From the IMG/VR virus record IMGVR_UViG_3300009537_000115, positions 1 to 30,336 of that record: a DNA stretch of 30,336 nucleotides. One strand, given 5' to 3'. The position numbers and the translations under genes were made by a program. The stretch's first letter is position 1. Each line of letters opens with the position of its first letter. The notes under the pieces are model-generated. The model was not told where the DNA came from, made no database searches, and saw only the letters and a list, made by a program, of their open reading frames with translations. Origin of the DNA: a virus. This document shows, one piece after another, positions 24,645 to 29,753 of the stretch.

Positions 24645-24992
24645 TCACCCTCCGTACCGCTGAAAGGCCGGCGCAACATTGATCCCCTTCTCGACTTTCC
24701 CCGTGTACCAGTCCACGTACTCCTTCGAGACGGGACTATAGGCAAAGCTCCACCTGGAGGAGGGACACATCCGATCGACATTCCCTGTGGCCTTGATGAC
24801 GTGCTGTGTATTACACCGTGAGCATTTCTGGTCAGATTTTGGCAAATTCTGTAATACAGGGTCCTCGTGTAATACAGAGGGTTTCACGAGGTCCCGGATG
24901 GCATCAGATCGACTTTCGAGCTTCCTGTCGCGCACGAGGACATCAAGGGCGTTCATTTCTTCGTCCGTGAGTCTCACGGTAATGGTGGGCAT
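24645..24992 (-). CDS. Ribbon-helix-helix regulator with cysteine-containing C-terminal domain (115 aa)
   Basis: Residues 1-38 are a canonical RHH (Arc/MetJ/CopG) DNA-binding unit: the strand MPTITVRLTDEEMNALDVLV followed by a second helix with SRSDAIRDLV. Residues 39-115 add C57-x2-C60 and C76 (QKCSRCNTQ, RMCPSSRWSFAYSPVSKEYV), a possible partial metal site. RHH proteins bind DNA as dimers on short palindromes. Two copies of an 11-bp near-palindrome lie directly upstream, one abutting the ATG, and three more are inside the gene, so autoregulation is likely. A stop codon lies two codons upstream in frame, so the ATG is secure. No SD sequence. A TTGACA at 25030-25025 could be the -35 element. 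No toxin gene neighbours it. Confidence 0.8.
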   Translation of the reverse strand: MPTITVRLTDEEMNALDVLVRDRKLESRSDAIRDLVKPSVLHEDPVLQNLPKSDQKCSRCNTQHVIKATGNVDRMCPSSRWSFAYSPVSKEYVDWYTGKVEKGINVAPAFQRYGG

Positions 24993-25014
24993 GTATTACA
25001 CGTTCTGTATTACA
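24807..25014. promoter_or_regulatory. Five-site operator cluster TGTAATACA
   Basis: Exact copies of TGTAATACA (or its complement TGTATTACA) are at 24807-24815, 24850-24858, 24868-24876, 24992-25000 and 25006-25014. Flanks extend most to CTGTAATACAG or GTGTAATACAC, palindromic except at the centre base. Centre spacings are 18 bp for the middle pair and 14 bp for the pair at the gene start. A 9-mer is expected about 0.2 times per 30 kb on two strands; five fall within 208 bp. These are the natural candidates for binding sites of the RHH protein encoded here. Confidence 0.8.
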
Positions 25015-25362
25015 GGGATCATTCTGTCAAATATTGGCTTGTAGAAAAGAAAAATTGTGGAGAAGGACCTACGCTTTATAGAGGGGTTTGAACTTTGCCC
25101 GGTAGTCACCCCTCTTCCCCTGAGCCCTGAGCCTAGGGCTTCCCCTGGCCCTGCCTCCCCTGCTCCTCCTGCTCTCCTCACCCCCTCCACCGGCCGGTCT
25201 GCTTGTGGGACTCCAGGAGTCCTGGTCAGAATGGATGGGTTGTGTGAGCCCTGCATTGAGTCAACCCCTTGAGATTTGTGGGAACGTGTATGTGTAGCCA
25301 AATGGTTCTTCGCGGTATAGGGGAGTCCAAATCCTAAAGACTGCGTGAAGACTGATAAAGGG
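25015..25362. other. Gene-free gap between terS and the RHH gene, rich in inverted repeats
   Basis: No convincing gene is present. A polypyrimidine-rich tract on the plus strand (about 25105-25190) is flanked by inverted repeats: AGAGGGG 25080-25086 with CCCCTCT 25109-25115; AGCCCT 25123-25128 with AGGGCT 25135-25140; the palindrome ACCGGCCGGT 25189-25198; and GGACTCC-A-GGAGTCC 25208-25222. Position beside terS makes a packaging-initiation (pac or cos) site a reasonable hypothesis. A terminator or regulatory region is also possible. A TTGACA (minus strand, 25030-25025) may serve the RHH gene. Confidence 0.45.
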
Positions 25363-25830
25363 TTAAGACTTCTCCTCTTCACTCATTCCGTACAAATAGG
25401 CCGTCATCTGGAGGACATTCTGTTGCACCTGGGGGTGGTCGTCAGGGTACAGATCTAAGAGCTTGGCCCCTTCAATCGCCGCTTTGAGTTGGACTTCATG
25501 GGCGGGTGCGTCCTCATACGTTCGGGTTTGCATGTTCCATTTCTTCGTCGTGGCCTTGAGCTTATCCGAGAACGTATCAATCACCGTTTCGGGGGTGAGA
25601 CCTCGGAGTTTGCCATATTCTACCACCGCCTGACGAATCTGCGGTTTACTCATCAGCCCCGTGGCCTTGACACCCGCCGTATTATAGTTCGCATTCGGAT
25701 AGGCCATGCGATAGCTTTGGGTTTGATTACTAAACGTGGGACTGTTGGGATCGGCATAGTTCTTGACAAATCGCTGTTGTCGTGGGGTAACCCGTTGTCC
25801 CTTGGTGGATTTCTTTGGTGATTTCGCCAT
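25363..25830 (-). CDS. terS: Terminase small subunit (155 aa)
   Basis: Recognises the packaging site and loads TerL (family knowledge). The N-terminus is basic (MAKSPKKSTKGQRVTPRQQR), followed by FVKNYADPNSPTFSNQTQSY and AYPNANYNTAGVKATGLMSK, then PQIRQAVVEYGKLRGLTPET. This is the helix-turn-helix pattern of TerS proteins of the 'QRFV..Y...N.T.AA..AGY......A...G...L..P.I' type. A helical oligomerisation region follows (EVQLKAAIEGAKLLDLY), then a short acidic tail (MSEEEKS). It lies 29 bp after the acidic 81-aa gene and is followed by a 350-bp gap before the RHH gene and terL. Confidence 0.75.
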   Translation of the reverse strand: MAKSPKKSTKGQRVTPRQQRFVKNYADPNSPTFSNQTQSYRMAYPNANYNTAGVKATGLMSKPQIRQAVVEYGKLRGLTPETVIDTFSDKLKATTKKWNMQTRTYEDAPAHEVQLKAAIEGAKLLDLYPDDHPQVQQNVLQMTAYLYGMSEEEKS

Positions 25831-25859
25831 ACATCTACACGGTGTGAAGTGCTGCGTTT

Positions 25860-26105
25860 TCAGACGGTCGGGAGATCCTCTGGCCCCTCGCTACCTTCTT
25901 CCCCCTCTTCGCGCGTCTCAGGGCCTCCTATGAGGTCTGAGGGGGTGTCCTGGAGACCGGAGGCGTTTCGTTCAGACTCTTCACGGTCATGGATATCTTG
26001 GAGAAAGTCTCGAAGTTTCTGATAGGTGGGGGTATCACGGTGGATCAAGAACTTCTCGAAGAGATCGGTGCCGGTTGAGAGATCATGTTCAAGCTGGTGT
26101 TTCAT
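25860..26105 (-). CDS. Small acidic protein (81 aa)
   Basis: ATG 26105 (MKHQLEHDLSTGTDLFEKFL) gives a helical N-terminal half (HRDTPTYQKLRDFLQDIHDR) and a strongly acidic, disordered tail (GGPETREEGEEGSEGPEDLP). The start overlaps the end of the zinc-ribbon mini-gene by 17 nt. It precedes terS in the same unit. Acidic tails of this kind occur in DNA mimics and in assembly helpers; nothing specific can be claimed. Confidence 0.55.
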   Translation of the reverse strand: MKHQLEHDLSTGTDLFEKFLIHRDTPTYQKLRDFLQDIHDREESERNASGLQDTPSDLIGGPETREEGEEGSEGPEDLPTV

Positions 26106-26217
26106 CGGCAATGGTCATGGGGGCTCCGCACTTGATGCACGCATAGTCACGCGCCGAGACATCGAGCATCGCGGCCCAGTGACACACCTCGCATTGGTGC
26201 CAGAGATACCAGGGCAT
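26089..26217 (-). CDS. Zinc-ribbon mini-protein (42 aa), first gene of the minus-strand unit
   Basis: From ATG 26217 the protein is MPWYLWHQCEVCHWAAMLDV followed by SARDYACIKCGAPMTIADET. Two knuckles, C9-x2-C12 and C27-x2-C30, make a complete four-cysteine ribbon. Upstream ATG codons (26238) extend the frame but lie at or before the predicted transcription start of the promoter at 26237-26265, so the shorter form is preferred. It overlaps the next gene. Such minimal ribbons are common in phage accessory regions and often bind RNA or DNA. Function unknown. Confidence 0.5.
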   Translation of the reverse strand: MPWYLWHQCEVCHWAAMLDVSARDYACIKCGAPMTIADETPA

Positions 26218-26236
26218 AGGCAAAGAGTACACGGTC

Positions 26237-26265
26237 ATTGTCGCCGTGGAGACCCAGAAGGTCAA
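26237..26265 (-). promoter_or_regulatory. Sigma70-type promoter for the packaging/virion unit
   Basis: On the minus strand TTGACC (26265-26260), a 17-nt spacer and GACAAT (26242-26237) match -35 and -10 elements. Transcription would begin near 26230 and read the zinc ribbon, acidic protein, terS and onward. The spacer lacks the ATGA-NN-ATG motif of the plus-strand promoters. Confidence 0.45.
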
Positions 26266-26294
26266 GGAATTCACTGGAGTTTTTTTGGAATCTG

Positions 26295-26303
26295 TGCTAG
26301 GCT
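26295..26303 (+). promoter_or_regulatory. Possible extended -10 promoter upstream of the initiator gene
   Basis: TGCTAGGCT has a TGn extension and the same -10 hexamer (TAGGCT) as the promoter at 2196. A recognisable -35 is lacking (TGGAGT at 26275-26280, 17 nt away). If used, the transcript would start near 26310 and carry an ~84-nt leader including the interlocked repeats. Confidence 0.3.
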
Positions 26304-26337
26304 CGAGACAACATGGTGAAACATCCCCCGTTATAAA

Positions 26338-26389
26338 AGAACCGCTAACTTAAGGGGGGCTACGGGACTTAGCGGTTCTGGCCCCCCTT
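26338..26389 (+). promoter_or_regulatory. Two interlocked inverted repeats in the initiator leader
   Basis: Stem 1 pairs AGAACCGCTAA (26338-26348) with TTAGCGGTTCT (26369-26379), 11 perfect bp. Stem 2 pairs AAGGGGGGC (26352-26360, inside the loop of stem 1) with GCCCCCCTT (26381-26389), 9 perfect bp. The arms interlock in pseudoknot order. The 1-nt link between the two 3' arms makes both full stems together unlikely, so they are probably alternatives. Stem 2 is followed by TTTGTT and ends 4 nt before the ATG at 26394. It could therefore act as a terminator or block ribosome access. A third element, CCCCC at 26325-26329, could also pair with the G-run. Confidence 0.65.
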
Positions 26390-26393
26390 TGTT

Positions 26394-27122
26394 ATGCAAG
26401 ATGGCTATATCAAACTCCATCGCAAATCGCTGACCAGCTCAGCCTTCAAGAACCCAGCCACCTGGATGGTCTGGTCCTGGTGTTTACTGAAAGCGTGTCA
26501 CGAAGAGCAACAGTTCCCGTGGAATGGCTCAGACATCACCCTGAAGCCAGGCCAGTTTATCACGGGACATCACAAGGCCTTACAAGAACTACCCACTCTC
26601 ACACTTCAGACCCTCAGAACAGCCTGGGGGTACCTAAAATCAACAAACAGAATAACAATCAAATCAACGAATAGATTTAGCATCGTAACGGTCTTAAACT
26701 GGAAAGAGTACCAAGTACCAAACAAGCCTACTAACAAACCACTAACAAACCAGCAACAAACCACTAACAAACCACTAACAACATACAAGAATGATAAGAA
26801 GGTAAAGAATGATAAGAAAGAGATACCTAAAGGTATCAGTCGATCCAAGATCGACGAGGTTGTCTCCTGGTATGAAGCATGCTTTGACACCACGCTTCGA
26901 AGTCTCAGTAAAACTCGGAAGGCCAAGCTCCACGCTCGACTCACCACCTTTTCCATATCAGACATCAAGCAGGCCATTACCAATTTTTCCGCGGCGCCGT
27001 TTTACCGCGGCGAGAACGACCGTGGGTGGTGCGCTGACCTGGATTTTATCATTCGCTCGGATGAACAGATCGAGAAAGGGCTCAATCTCAAACCGCATTC
27101 CAATGTGCTACATATTACCTAA
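26394..27122 (+). CDS. DnaD-like phage replication initiator (242 aa)
   Basis: The N-terminal ~105 residues are a winged-helix replisome-organiser domain: MQDGYIKLHRKSLTSSAFKN, WMVWSWCLLKACHEEQQFPW, ITLKPGQFITGHHKALQELP, TLRTAWGYLKSTNRITIKST and FSIVTVLNWKEYQ. This is a well-known pattern of phage primosome initiators. A Lys/Asn/Thr/Gln linker follows (~106-140), encoded by the iteron region. The C-terminal domain ~145-235 (SRSKIDEVVSWYEACFDTTL, ITNFSAAPFYRGENDRGWCA, DLDFIIRSDEQIEKGL) matches the conserved C-terminal segment of these proteins, which recruits replication partners. It is the first gene of the plus-strand unit. No helicase or primase is visible in the window. Confidence 0.72.
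   Translation: MQDGYIKLHRKSLTSSAFKNPATWMVWSWCLLKACHEEQQFPWNGSDITLKPGQFITGHHKALQELPTLTLQTLRTAWGYLKSTNRITIKSTNRFSIVTVLNWKEYQVPNKPTNKPLTNQQQTTNKPLTTYKNDKKVKNDKKEIPKGISRSKIDEVVSWYEACFDTTLRSLSKTRKAKLHARLTTFSISDIKQAITNFSAAPFYRGENDRGWCADLDFIIRSDEQIEKGLNLKPHSNVLHIT
26730..26784 (+). repeat. Five tandem 11-bp iterons (candidate replication origin)
   Basis: Contiguous 11-bp units based on ACTAACAAACC occupy 26730-26740, 26741-26751, 26752-26762 (AGCAACAAACC), 26763-26773 and 26774-26784 (ACTAACAACAT). Three are identical. The unit is not a multiple of 3, so the repeat is not a codon-repeat artefact. An 11-bp period places sites on one face of the helix, like initiator-binding iterons. It lies inside the initiator's linker. 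Confidence 0.75.
26787..26818 (+). repeat. A-rich 14-bp direct repeat beside the iterons
   Basis: AAGAATGATAAGAA occurs at 26787-26800 and 26805-26818, with an 18-bp period, directly after the iterons. The strand is nearly all A and G. It is a good candidate DNA-unwinding element; it also encodes the duplicated KNDKK in the protein. Confidence 0.65.
26822..26854. repeat. Two adjacent short inverted repeats next to the A-rich element
   Basis: GATACCT-AA-AGGTATC (26822-26837) and TCGATC-CAA-GATCGA (26840-26854) are perfect inverted repeats separated by 2 bp. They complete a cluster of iterons, A-rich repeat and dyads that resembles a phage origin. Confidence 0.55.
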
Positions 27123-27134
27123 CCCCTTCATCTT

Positions 27135-27461
27135 ATGTGGGTCTTAAAGCTCCGGAGCGGAGATACCTATATCGTGTCCGATGCCGCCGCGGACTATATT
27201 TCAGAAGCGCCGAAGGGACAGTTTATCAGTCTGGATCAATACGGGATACGGATTAAGCCAGGAGAAATTGTGTCCCTCAAAAATCAACAGCACCAAAAAC
27301 AGTCCTTTGTGTACAAAGCCGTGTGTGAGAAGTGCCACGCCCGCTTCGACTTGAATGGCCCCGTCCATCGCTGTGAGCCTAGCGAAGCCACCTTTACCGC
27401 CTATGATTCCACCTGTGGCTGTGTACGTTGCGAAGCGGCGAGTTATACCAGAGTGGACTGA
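27135..27461 (+). CDS. Hypothetical protein with C-terminal zinc-binding cysteines (108 aa)
   Basis: The N-terminal ~55 residues form a small beta region (MWVLKLRSGDTYIVSDAAAD, FISLDQYGIRIKPGEIVSLK), somewhat SH3-like. The C-terminal part has C64-x2-C67, C80 and C94, C96, C99 (AVCEKCHARFDLNGPVHRCE, TCGCVRCEA), enough for one or two zinc sites. It follows the initiator by 12 bp; the initiator's TAA is part of the TAACCCC leader 9 nt before this ATG. No named family. Position suggests a replication or early accessory protein. Confidence 0.55.
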   Translation: MWVLKLRSGDTYIVSDAAADYISEAPKGQFISLDQYGIRIKPGEIVSLKNQQHQKQSFVYKAVCEKCHARFDLNGPVHRCEPSEATFTAYDSTCGCVRCEAASYTRVD

Positions 27462-27468
27462 CTTTCTC

Positions 27469-27509
27469 TTGACAAAGTACTTGACTTTAGTACATGACTA
27501 TGATAAGAT
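27469..27509 (+). promoter_or_regulatory. Promoter with duplicated -35 / operator repeat
   Basis: TTGACT (27481-27486), a 17-nt spacer and TAAGAT (27504-27509) form the promoter. Just upstream is a second, perfect -35-like TTGACA, as part of a tandem repeat: TTGACAAAGTAC (27469-27480) and TTGACTTTAGTAC (27481-27493). GTACT 27477-27481 and AGTAC 27489-27493 also make a dyad over the -35. The spacer carries ATGACTATG. The transcript would begin near 27516, about 23 nt before the next ATG. Confidence 0.65.
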
Positions 27510-27538
27510 TAGGACAGTAGTTTTAACCCCTACTCACC

Positions 27539-27715
27539 ATGTCCCTGCCACTCGAAGCCCAAGGCACCCGTGAAGATTTCGCGGAACATATCCAGTGGGC
27601 GGACTCCCTTGAGGAGTTACAAGATGTCTCCAAGAAGTTCTGGTCATGGATCGAAGCCGATCCGGAGCTCGAACAGTTGCTGCACCGCAAGCTGGATGAC
27701 TTGATGCGCACATGA
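27539..27715 (+). CDS. Small acidic helical protein (58 aa)
   Basis: ATG 27539 (MSLPLEAQGTREDFAEHIQW) follows the promoter at 27481 and the leader TAACCCC-N8-ATG. The rest (ADSLEELQDVSKKFWSWIEA, DPELEQLLHRKLDDLMRT) is a likely two- or three-helix bundle. It ends in an ATGA overlap with the next gene, so it heads a coupled set of five small genes. No family recognised. Confidence 0.6.
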   Translation: MSLPLEAQGTREDFAEHIQWADSLEELQDVSKKFWSWIEADPELEQLLHRKLDDLMRT

Positions 27716-27972
27716 AAACCTGTCCAAAGTGCCAGACGGAGAAGAGCCTTACAAGCTTTCACCGCAGGAGGGCGGCCAAAGATGGACGGCAAAGTTGGTG
27801 TAAAGACTGTTGCCTGGCTTACGATAACCTCCGCCTCGTCACCCCCAAACGGTCTCTAAGCGTTCGGACGGCCACGGTCCACGAGTCCATCGAATGGGTC
27901 GCCTGTCCGACGTGTCAGGCCCCGTGGAAGTTCCACACCCTCACCGATACAACCTTACACCATCCCCTATGA
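27712..27972 (+). CDS. Zinc-finger protein of HNH-associated type (86 aa)
   Basis: The start MKTCPKCQTEKSLTSFHRRR, then AAKDGRQSWCKDC, is the zinc ribbon (C4-x2-C7 ... C30-x2-C33) typical of the N-terminus of HNH endonucleases and their stand-alone relatives. Here it is followed by a second knuckle, C65-x2-C68 (VACPTCQAPW), and no H-N-H catalytic histidines, so nuclease activity is unlikely. Both ends are ATGA overlaps with neighbours. Likely a nucleic-acid-binding accessory protein. Confidence 0.6.
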   Translation: MKTCPKCQTEKSLTSFHRRRAAKDGRQSWCKDCCLAYDNLRLVTPKRSLSVRTATVHESIEWVACPTCQAPWKFHTLTDTTLHHPL

Positions 27973-28196
27973 GCCAAGCCCAACGTCTCCTCAAATTGCT
28001 CCGAGACGGGAAGCCGCACTCGACCCTAGAGATCCTCGACACCGTGTACGGATCAGCCCACCTTGGCCTGGCCCGCGTGGGGGCCAGGGTCTATGATCTG
28101 AAACAGCAAGGCTACCATATCCGTTCCTTTCGCGACCCACGAAACAAAGCCGTGTGGTGGTACCAACTCTTGACCCAACTAACCCTGTTCTCATGA
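27969..28196 (+). CDS. Small winged-helix DNA-binding-like protein (75 aa)
   Basis: ATG 27969 forms an ATGA overlap with the previous stop, which rules out the longer upstream frame. MSQAQRLLKLLRDGKPHSTL, EILDTVYGSAHLGLARVGAR and VYDLKQQGYHIRSFRDPRNK read as a winged helix: helix 1, a recognition helix near residues 33-46, then a beta wing with RDP..KAVWWY. This pattern is common in tiny phage DNA-binding proteins. It may regulate its own cluster. Confidence 0.6.
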   Translation: MSQAQRLLKLLRDGKPHSTLEILDTVYGSAHLGLARVGARVYDLKQQGYHIRSFRDPRNKAVWWYQLLTQLTLFS

Positions 28197-28381
28197 TGAA
28201 TACCCATGCCGATACCTTTCTCCTCGCCCTTTTCAAGGATTACTACCAGGCCAAGAGTTTAGAAGCCTTTTATGAGGCCCTCACGCCGAAGCAAGTCAAG
28301 CTCATGCAAGCGCTGGGATTTGGCGATGTCATGCGCAAATTGGATAAGATGCAGTGGAACGCGCTGAATCATGGAAATTAG
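28193..28381 (+). CDS. Small helical protein (62 aa)
   Basis: The start ATGATG at 28193 overlaps the previous stop (ATGA), giving MMNTHADTFLLALFKDYYQA, then KSLEAFYEALTPKQVKLMQA and LGFGDVMRKLDKMQWNALNH. It is entirely helical and amphipathic with no cysteines. The 3' end overlaps the next gene by 11 nt. Tight coupling supports it as real. Function unknown. Confidence 0.55.
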   Translation: MMNTHADTFLLALFKDYYQAKSLEAFYEALTPKQVKLMQALGFGDVMRKLDKMQWNALNHGN

Positions 28382-28577
28382 AATCTTCCAACAGTCCCCC
28401 AAGGCTCGACACCCCCTGCGTGAGTGTCCCGTGTGTCACCATGTGAGCGATACGGTGCTCATGATCCAGAAGCTCCCGCCCTACGATGGGGAATATTGCT
28501 TCAAATGCTTAGCCAAAGTCTTAAGTGCGCACGTCCCCAAGGTTCAACCCTACAGGAAAATCCCCCCACATAAATAA
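28371..28577 (+). CDS. Zinc-ribbon protein (68 aa)
   Basis: C19-x2-C22 (RECPVCHHVSD) and C43-x2-C46 (GEYCFKCLAKVL) make a complete four-cysteine ribbon with a 20-residue linker. The tail is basic (HVPKVQPYRKIPPHK). It is the last member of the coupled small-gene set before the lysis-like genes. Likely nucleic-acid-binding; no specific name. Confidence 0.55.
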   Translation: MEIRIFQQSPKARHPLRECPVCHHVSDTVLMIQKLPPYDGEYCFKCLAKVLSAHVPKVQPYRKIPPHK

Positions 28578-28588
28578 CATCAACACCC

Positions 28589-28708
28589 ATGCCCACCTAC
28601 AAACTCATTATTAGTTTCCTGTTTCTCTCGACCGTCTTCGTCATGGTCCTCGCACTCGCCAGAGCGGCCGTCCACATGTTCGTCACCGCTGGCGGAGCCC
28701 TTCTATAA
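28589..28708 (+). CDS. Tiny single-pass membrane protein (39 aa)
   Basis: MPTYKLIISFLFLSTVFVMV then LALARAAVHMFVTAGGALL has one hydrophobic segment at about residues 6-24 and a short amphipathic C-terminus. It lies 11 bp after the zinc-ribbon gene and 17 bp before a membrane-anchored lysozyme-like gene. That setting suggests a small holin/pinholin-like or lysis-regulating role. The size is below most gene-calling cut-offs. The frame and spacing support it, but function is inference. Confidence 0.5.
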   Translation: MPTYKLIISFLFLSTVFVMVLALARAAVHMFVTAGGALL

Positions 28709-28725
28709 CCTCTTAACACCAAACT

Positions 28726-29397
28726 ATGCAAACCAAACAGGTATCACGTTATCAATTGATAACCCTTTTGCTGGGTATCCTGATTCTCCTGGTCCCCCTC
28801 CTCGTCTCCTTTCTCCCGCCCTGGTCCCAACCTAAACTCGAACGCTTAGAACACCTGCGTCTCCAACGTGACGCTCTTGGCGCAGAGATGTCTGCGCTCA
28901 AAGAACAGATGACTGTCGAAGAACTCCGAGGCGCGTGTACGCAGAATCCTTTGAACCTGCCCATTGATATGGCCTGTGCGCATGAGGGGCCGAGCTTTAC
29001 GCACACCCCTGAGCCGGTGCAGACCTTCGAAGTCGTGCGAGACACGCTTGATCCCGAACTCCTGCAACTCATGATTGCGATTGCGACTCACGAAGGCTGG
29101 GGGAATCCTAAAAATCTGGTCCGACGCTACAACAATCCAGGCGCGATGAAAGCCGTCGACTGGTGTGCGTACCAAGAAAAAGGTTATCGCAACTTTATGA
29201 TCTTTGAGACTGAAGATGAGGGCTGGCAATGTTTGGCCGAAGCGCTCAGACGCTACCGTGACAAAGGGGCCACGATTTCGAGTCTCATTCATCGCTGGGC
29301 TCCCTCGAGTGACCGGAACAACCCCAGTCGGTATGCCGCGACGGTCGCCAAAGACTTGGGCGTGTCCGTACACACGAAGCTCAGTGAGCTCTTCTAA
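28726..29397 (+). CDS. Membrane-anchored lysozyme-like peptidoglycan hydrolase (223 aa)
   Basis: Residues ~10-30 (LITLLLGILILLVPLLVSFL) are a signal anchor. Residues ~37-66 are a charged coiled-coil stalk (LERLEHLRLQRDALGAEMSA). The catalytic-type domain is ~108-223: AIATHEGWGNP with candidate acid E123, RRYNNPGAM (NNPG 136-139), F160, EGWQ 165-168, then HRWAPSSDRNNPSRYAATVA. This is the conserved order of a lysozyme/transglycosylase-like family with 'E..G.p.....NNPG.l...F....GW..L...W.....N....Y'. C71 and C84 lie between stalk and domain. It would act on cell-wall peptidoglycan at lysis or during infection. The N-terminal anchor could make it a SAR-type endolysin. Confidence 0.7.
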   Translation: MQTKQVSRYQLITLLLGILILLVPLLVSFLPPWSQPKLERLEHLRLQRDALGAEMSALKEQMTVEELRGACTQNPLNLPIDMACAHEGPSFTHTPEPVQTFEVVRDTLDPELLQLMIAIATHEGWGNPKNLVRRYNNPGAMKAVDWCAYQEKGYRNFMIFETEDEGWQCLAEALRRYRDKGATISSLIHRWAPSSDRNNPSRYAATVAKDLGVSVHTKLSELF

Positions 29398-29415
29398 CTA
29401 TTAAGAATCAAATTG

Positions 29416-29661
29416 ATGAGTAATTGGAAGTTTTATCAAGGTGATCTGATTGTCCATAAAGCGACGGGAGAGAAAGTGGTCGTGCTTGAGAGCTTGGCAG
29501 GGGGAAAAGTAGAAGAGGATAGCTATCTGTTGAGTCGCCGCGCTTCAGAGTATTCATTCATGACAGGTGCTATTTTCGTCGGAAAATCTGCTGTTGAGGC
29601 ACTCTACGATAAAGTTCCATCAAAAGCTAAGAAGCCCAAGAAGAAACGAAAGATTAAATAG
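29416..29661 (+). CDS. Small beta protein with lysine-rich tail (81 aa)
   Basis: ATG 29416 gives MSNWKFYQGDLIVHKATGEK, then VVVLESLAGGKVEEDSYLLS and RRASEYSFMTGAIFVGKSAV. The first ~55 residues look like a small SH3-like barrel ('GDLIVHKATGEKVVVLE'). The C-terminus (VPSKAKKPKKKRKIK) is a strongly basic tail suited to nucleic-acid contact. It follows the hydrolase by 18 bp and is the last gene before the promoter at 29685. Function unknown. Confidence 0.55.
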   Translation: MSNWKFYQGDLIVHKATGEKVVVLESLAGGKVEEDSYLLSRRASEYSFMTGAIFVGKSAVEALYDKVPSKAKKPKKKRKIK

Positions 29662-29684
29662 TTGAACCTATAAGACGAAATTAC

Positions 29685-29713
29685 TTGACGATACGGTATG
29701 AAGATGCTACCCT
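29685..29713 (+). promoter_or_regulatory. Sigma70-type promoter, third member of the shared-motif set
   Basis: TTGACG (29685-29690), a 17-nt spacer and TACCCT (29708-29713). The spacer holds ATGAAGATG at positions 8-16, the same place as in the promoters at 2196 and 27481. The leader then contains GACCC 9 nt before the ATG at 29754. Confidence 0.55.
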
Positions 29714-29753
29714 GTCTGTGTTGATCCAATCTGCTTCCTGACCCCTTTCCTCC

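Noticed and set aside
24645-24992. RHH protein as the antitoxin of a toxin-antitoxin pair
   Set aside because: Neighbouring small genes are basic or coiled-coil and resemble no toxin family. A phage regulator is simpler.
24996-25382. A 128-codon minus-strand frame across the terminase gap
   Set aside because: It needs a GTG start inside the terS end, has Pro/Gly/Arg-rich random-looking composition from the polypyrimidine tract, and shows no fold or motif. The opposite-strand frame 25057-25272 looks just as random.
26338-26389. A classical H-type pseudoknot with both stems fully formed
   Set aside because: Stem 1 is 11 bp but the connecting strand that must cross it is 1 nt, which is geometrically implausible. 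Alternative stems are more likely.
27712-27972. HNH homing endonuclease
   Set aside because: Only the zinc ribbon is present. The catalytic H-N-H region is missing.
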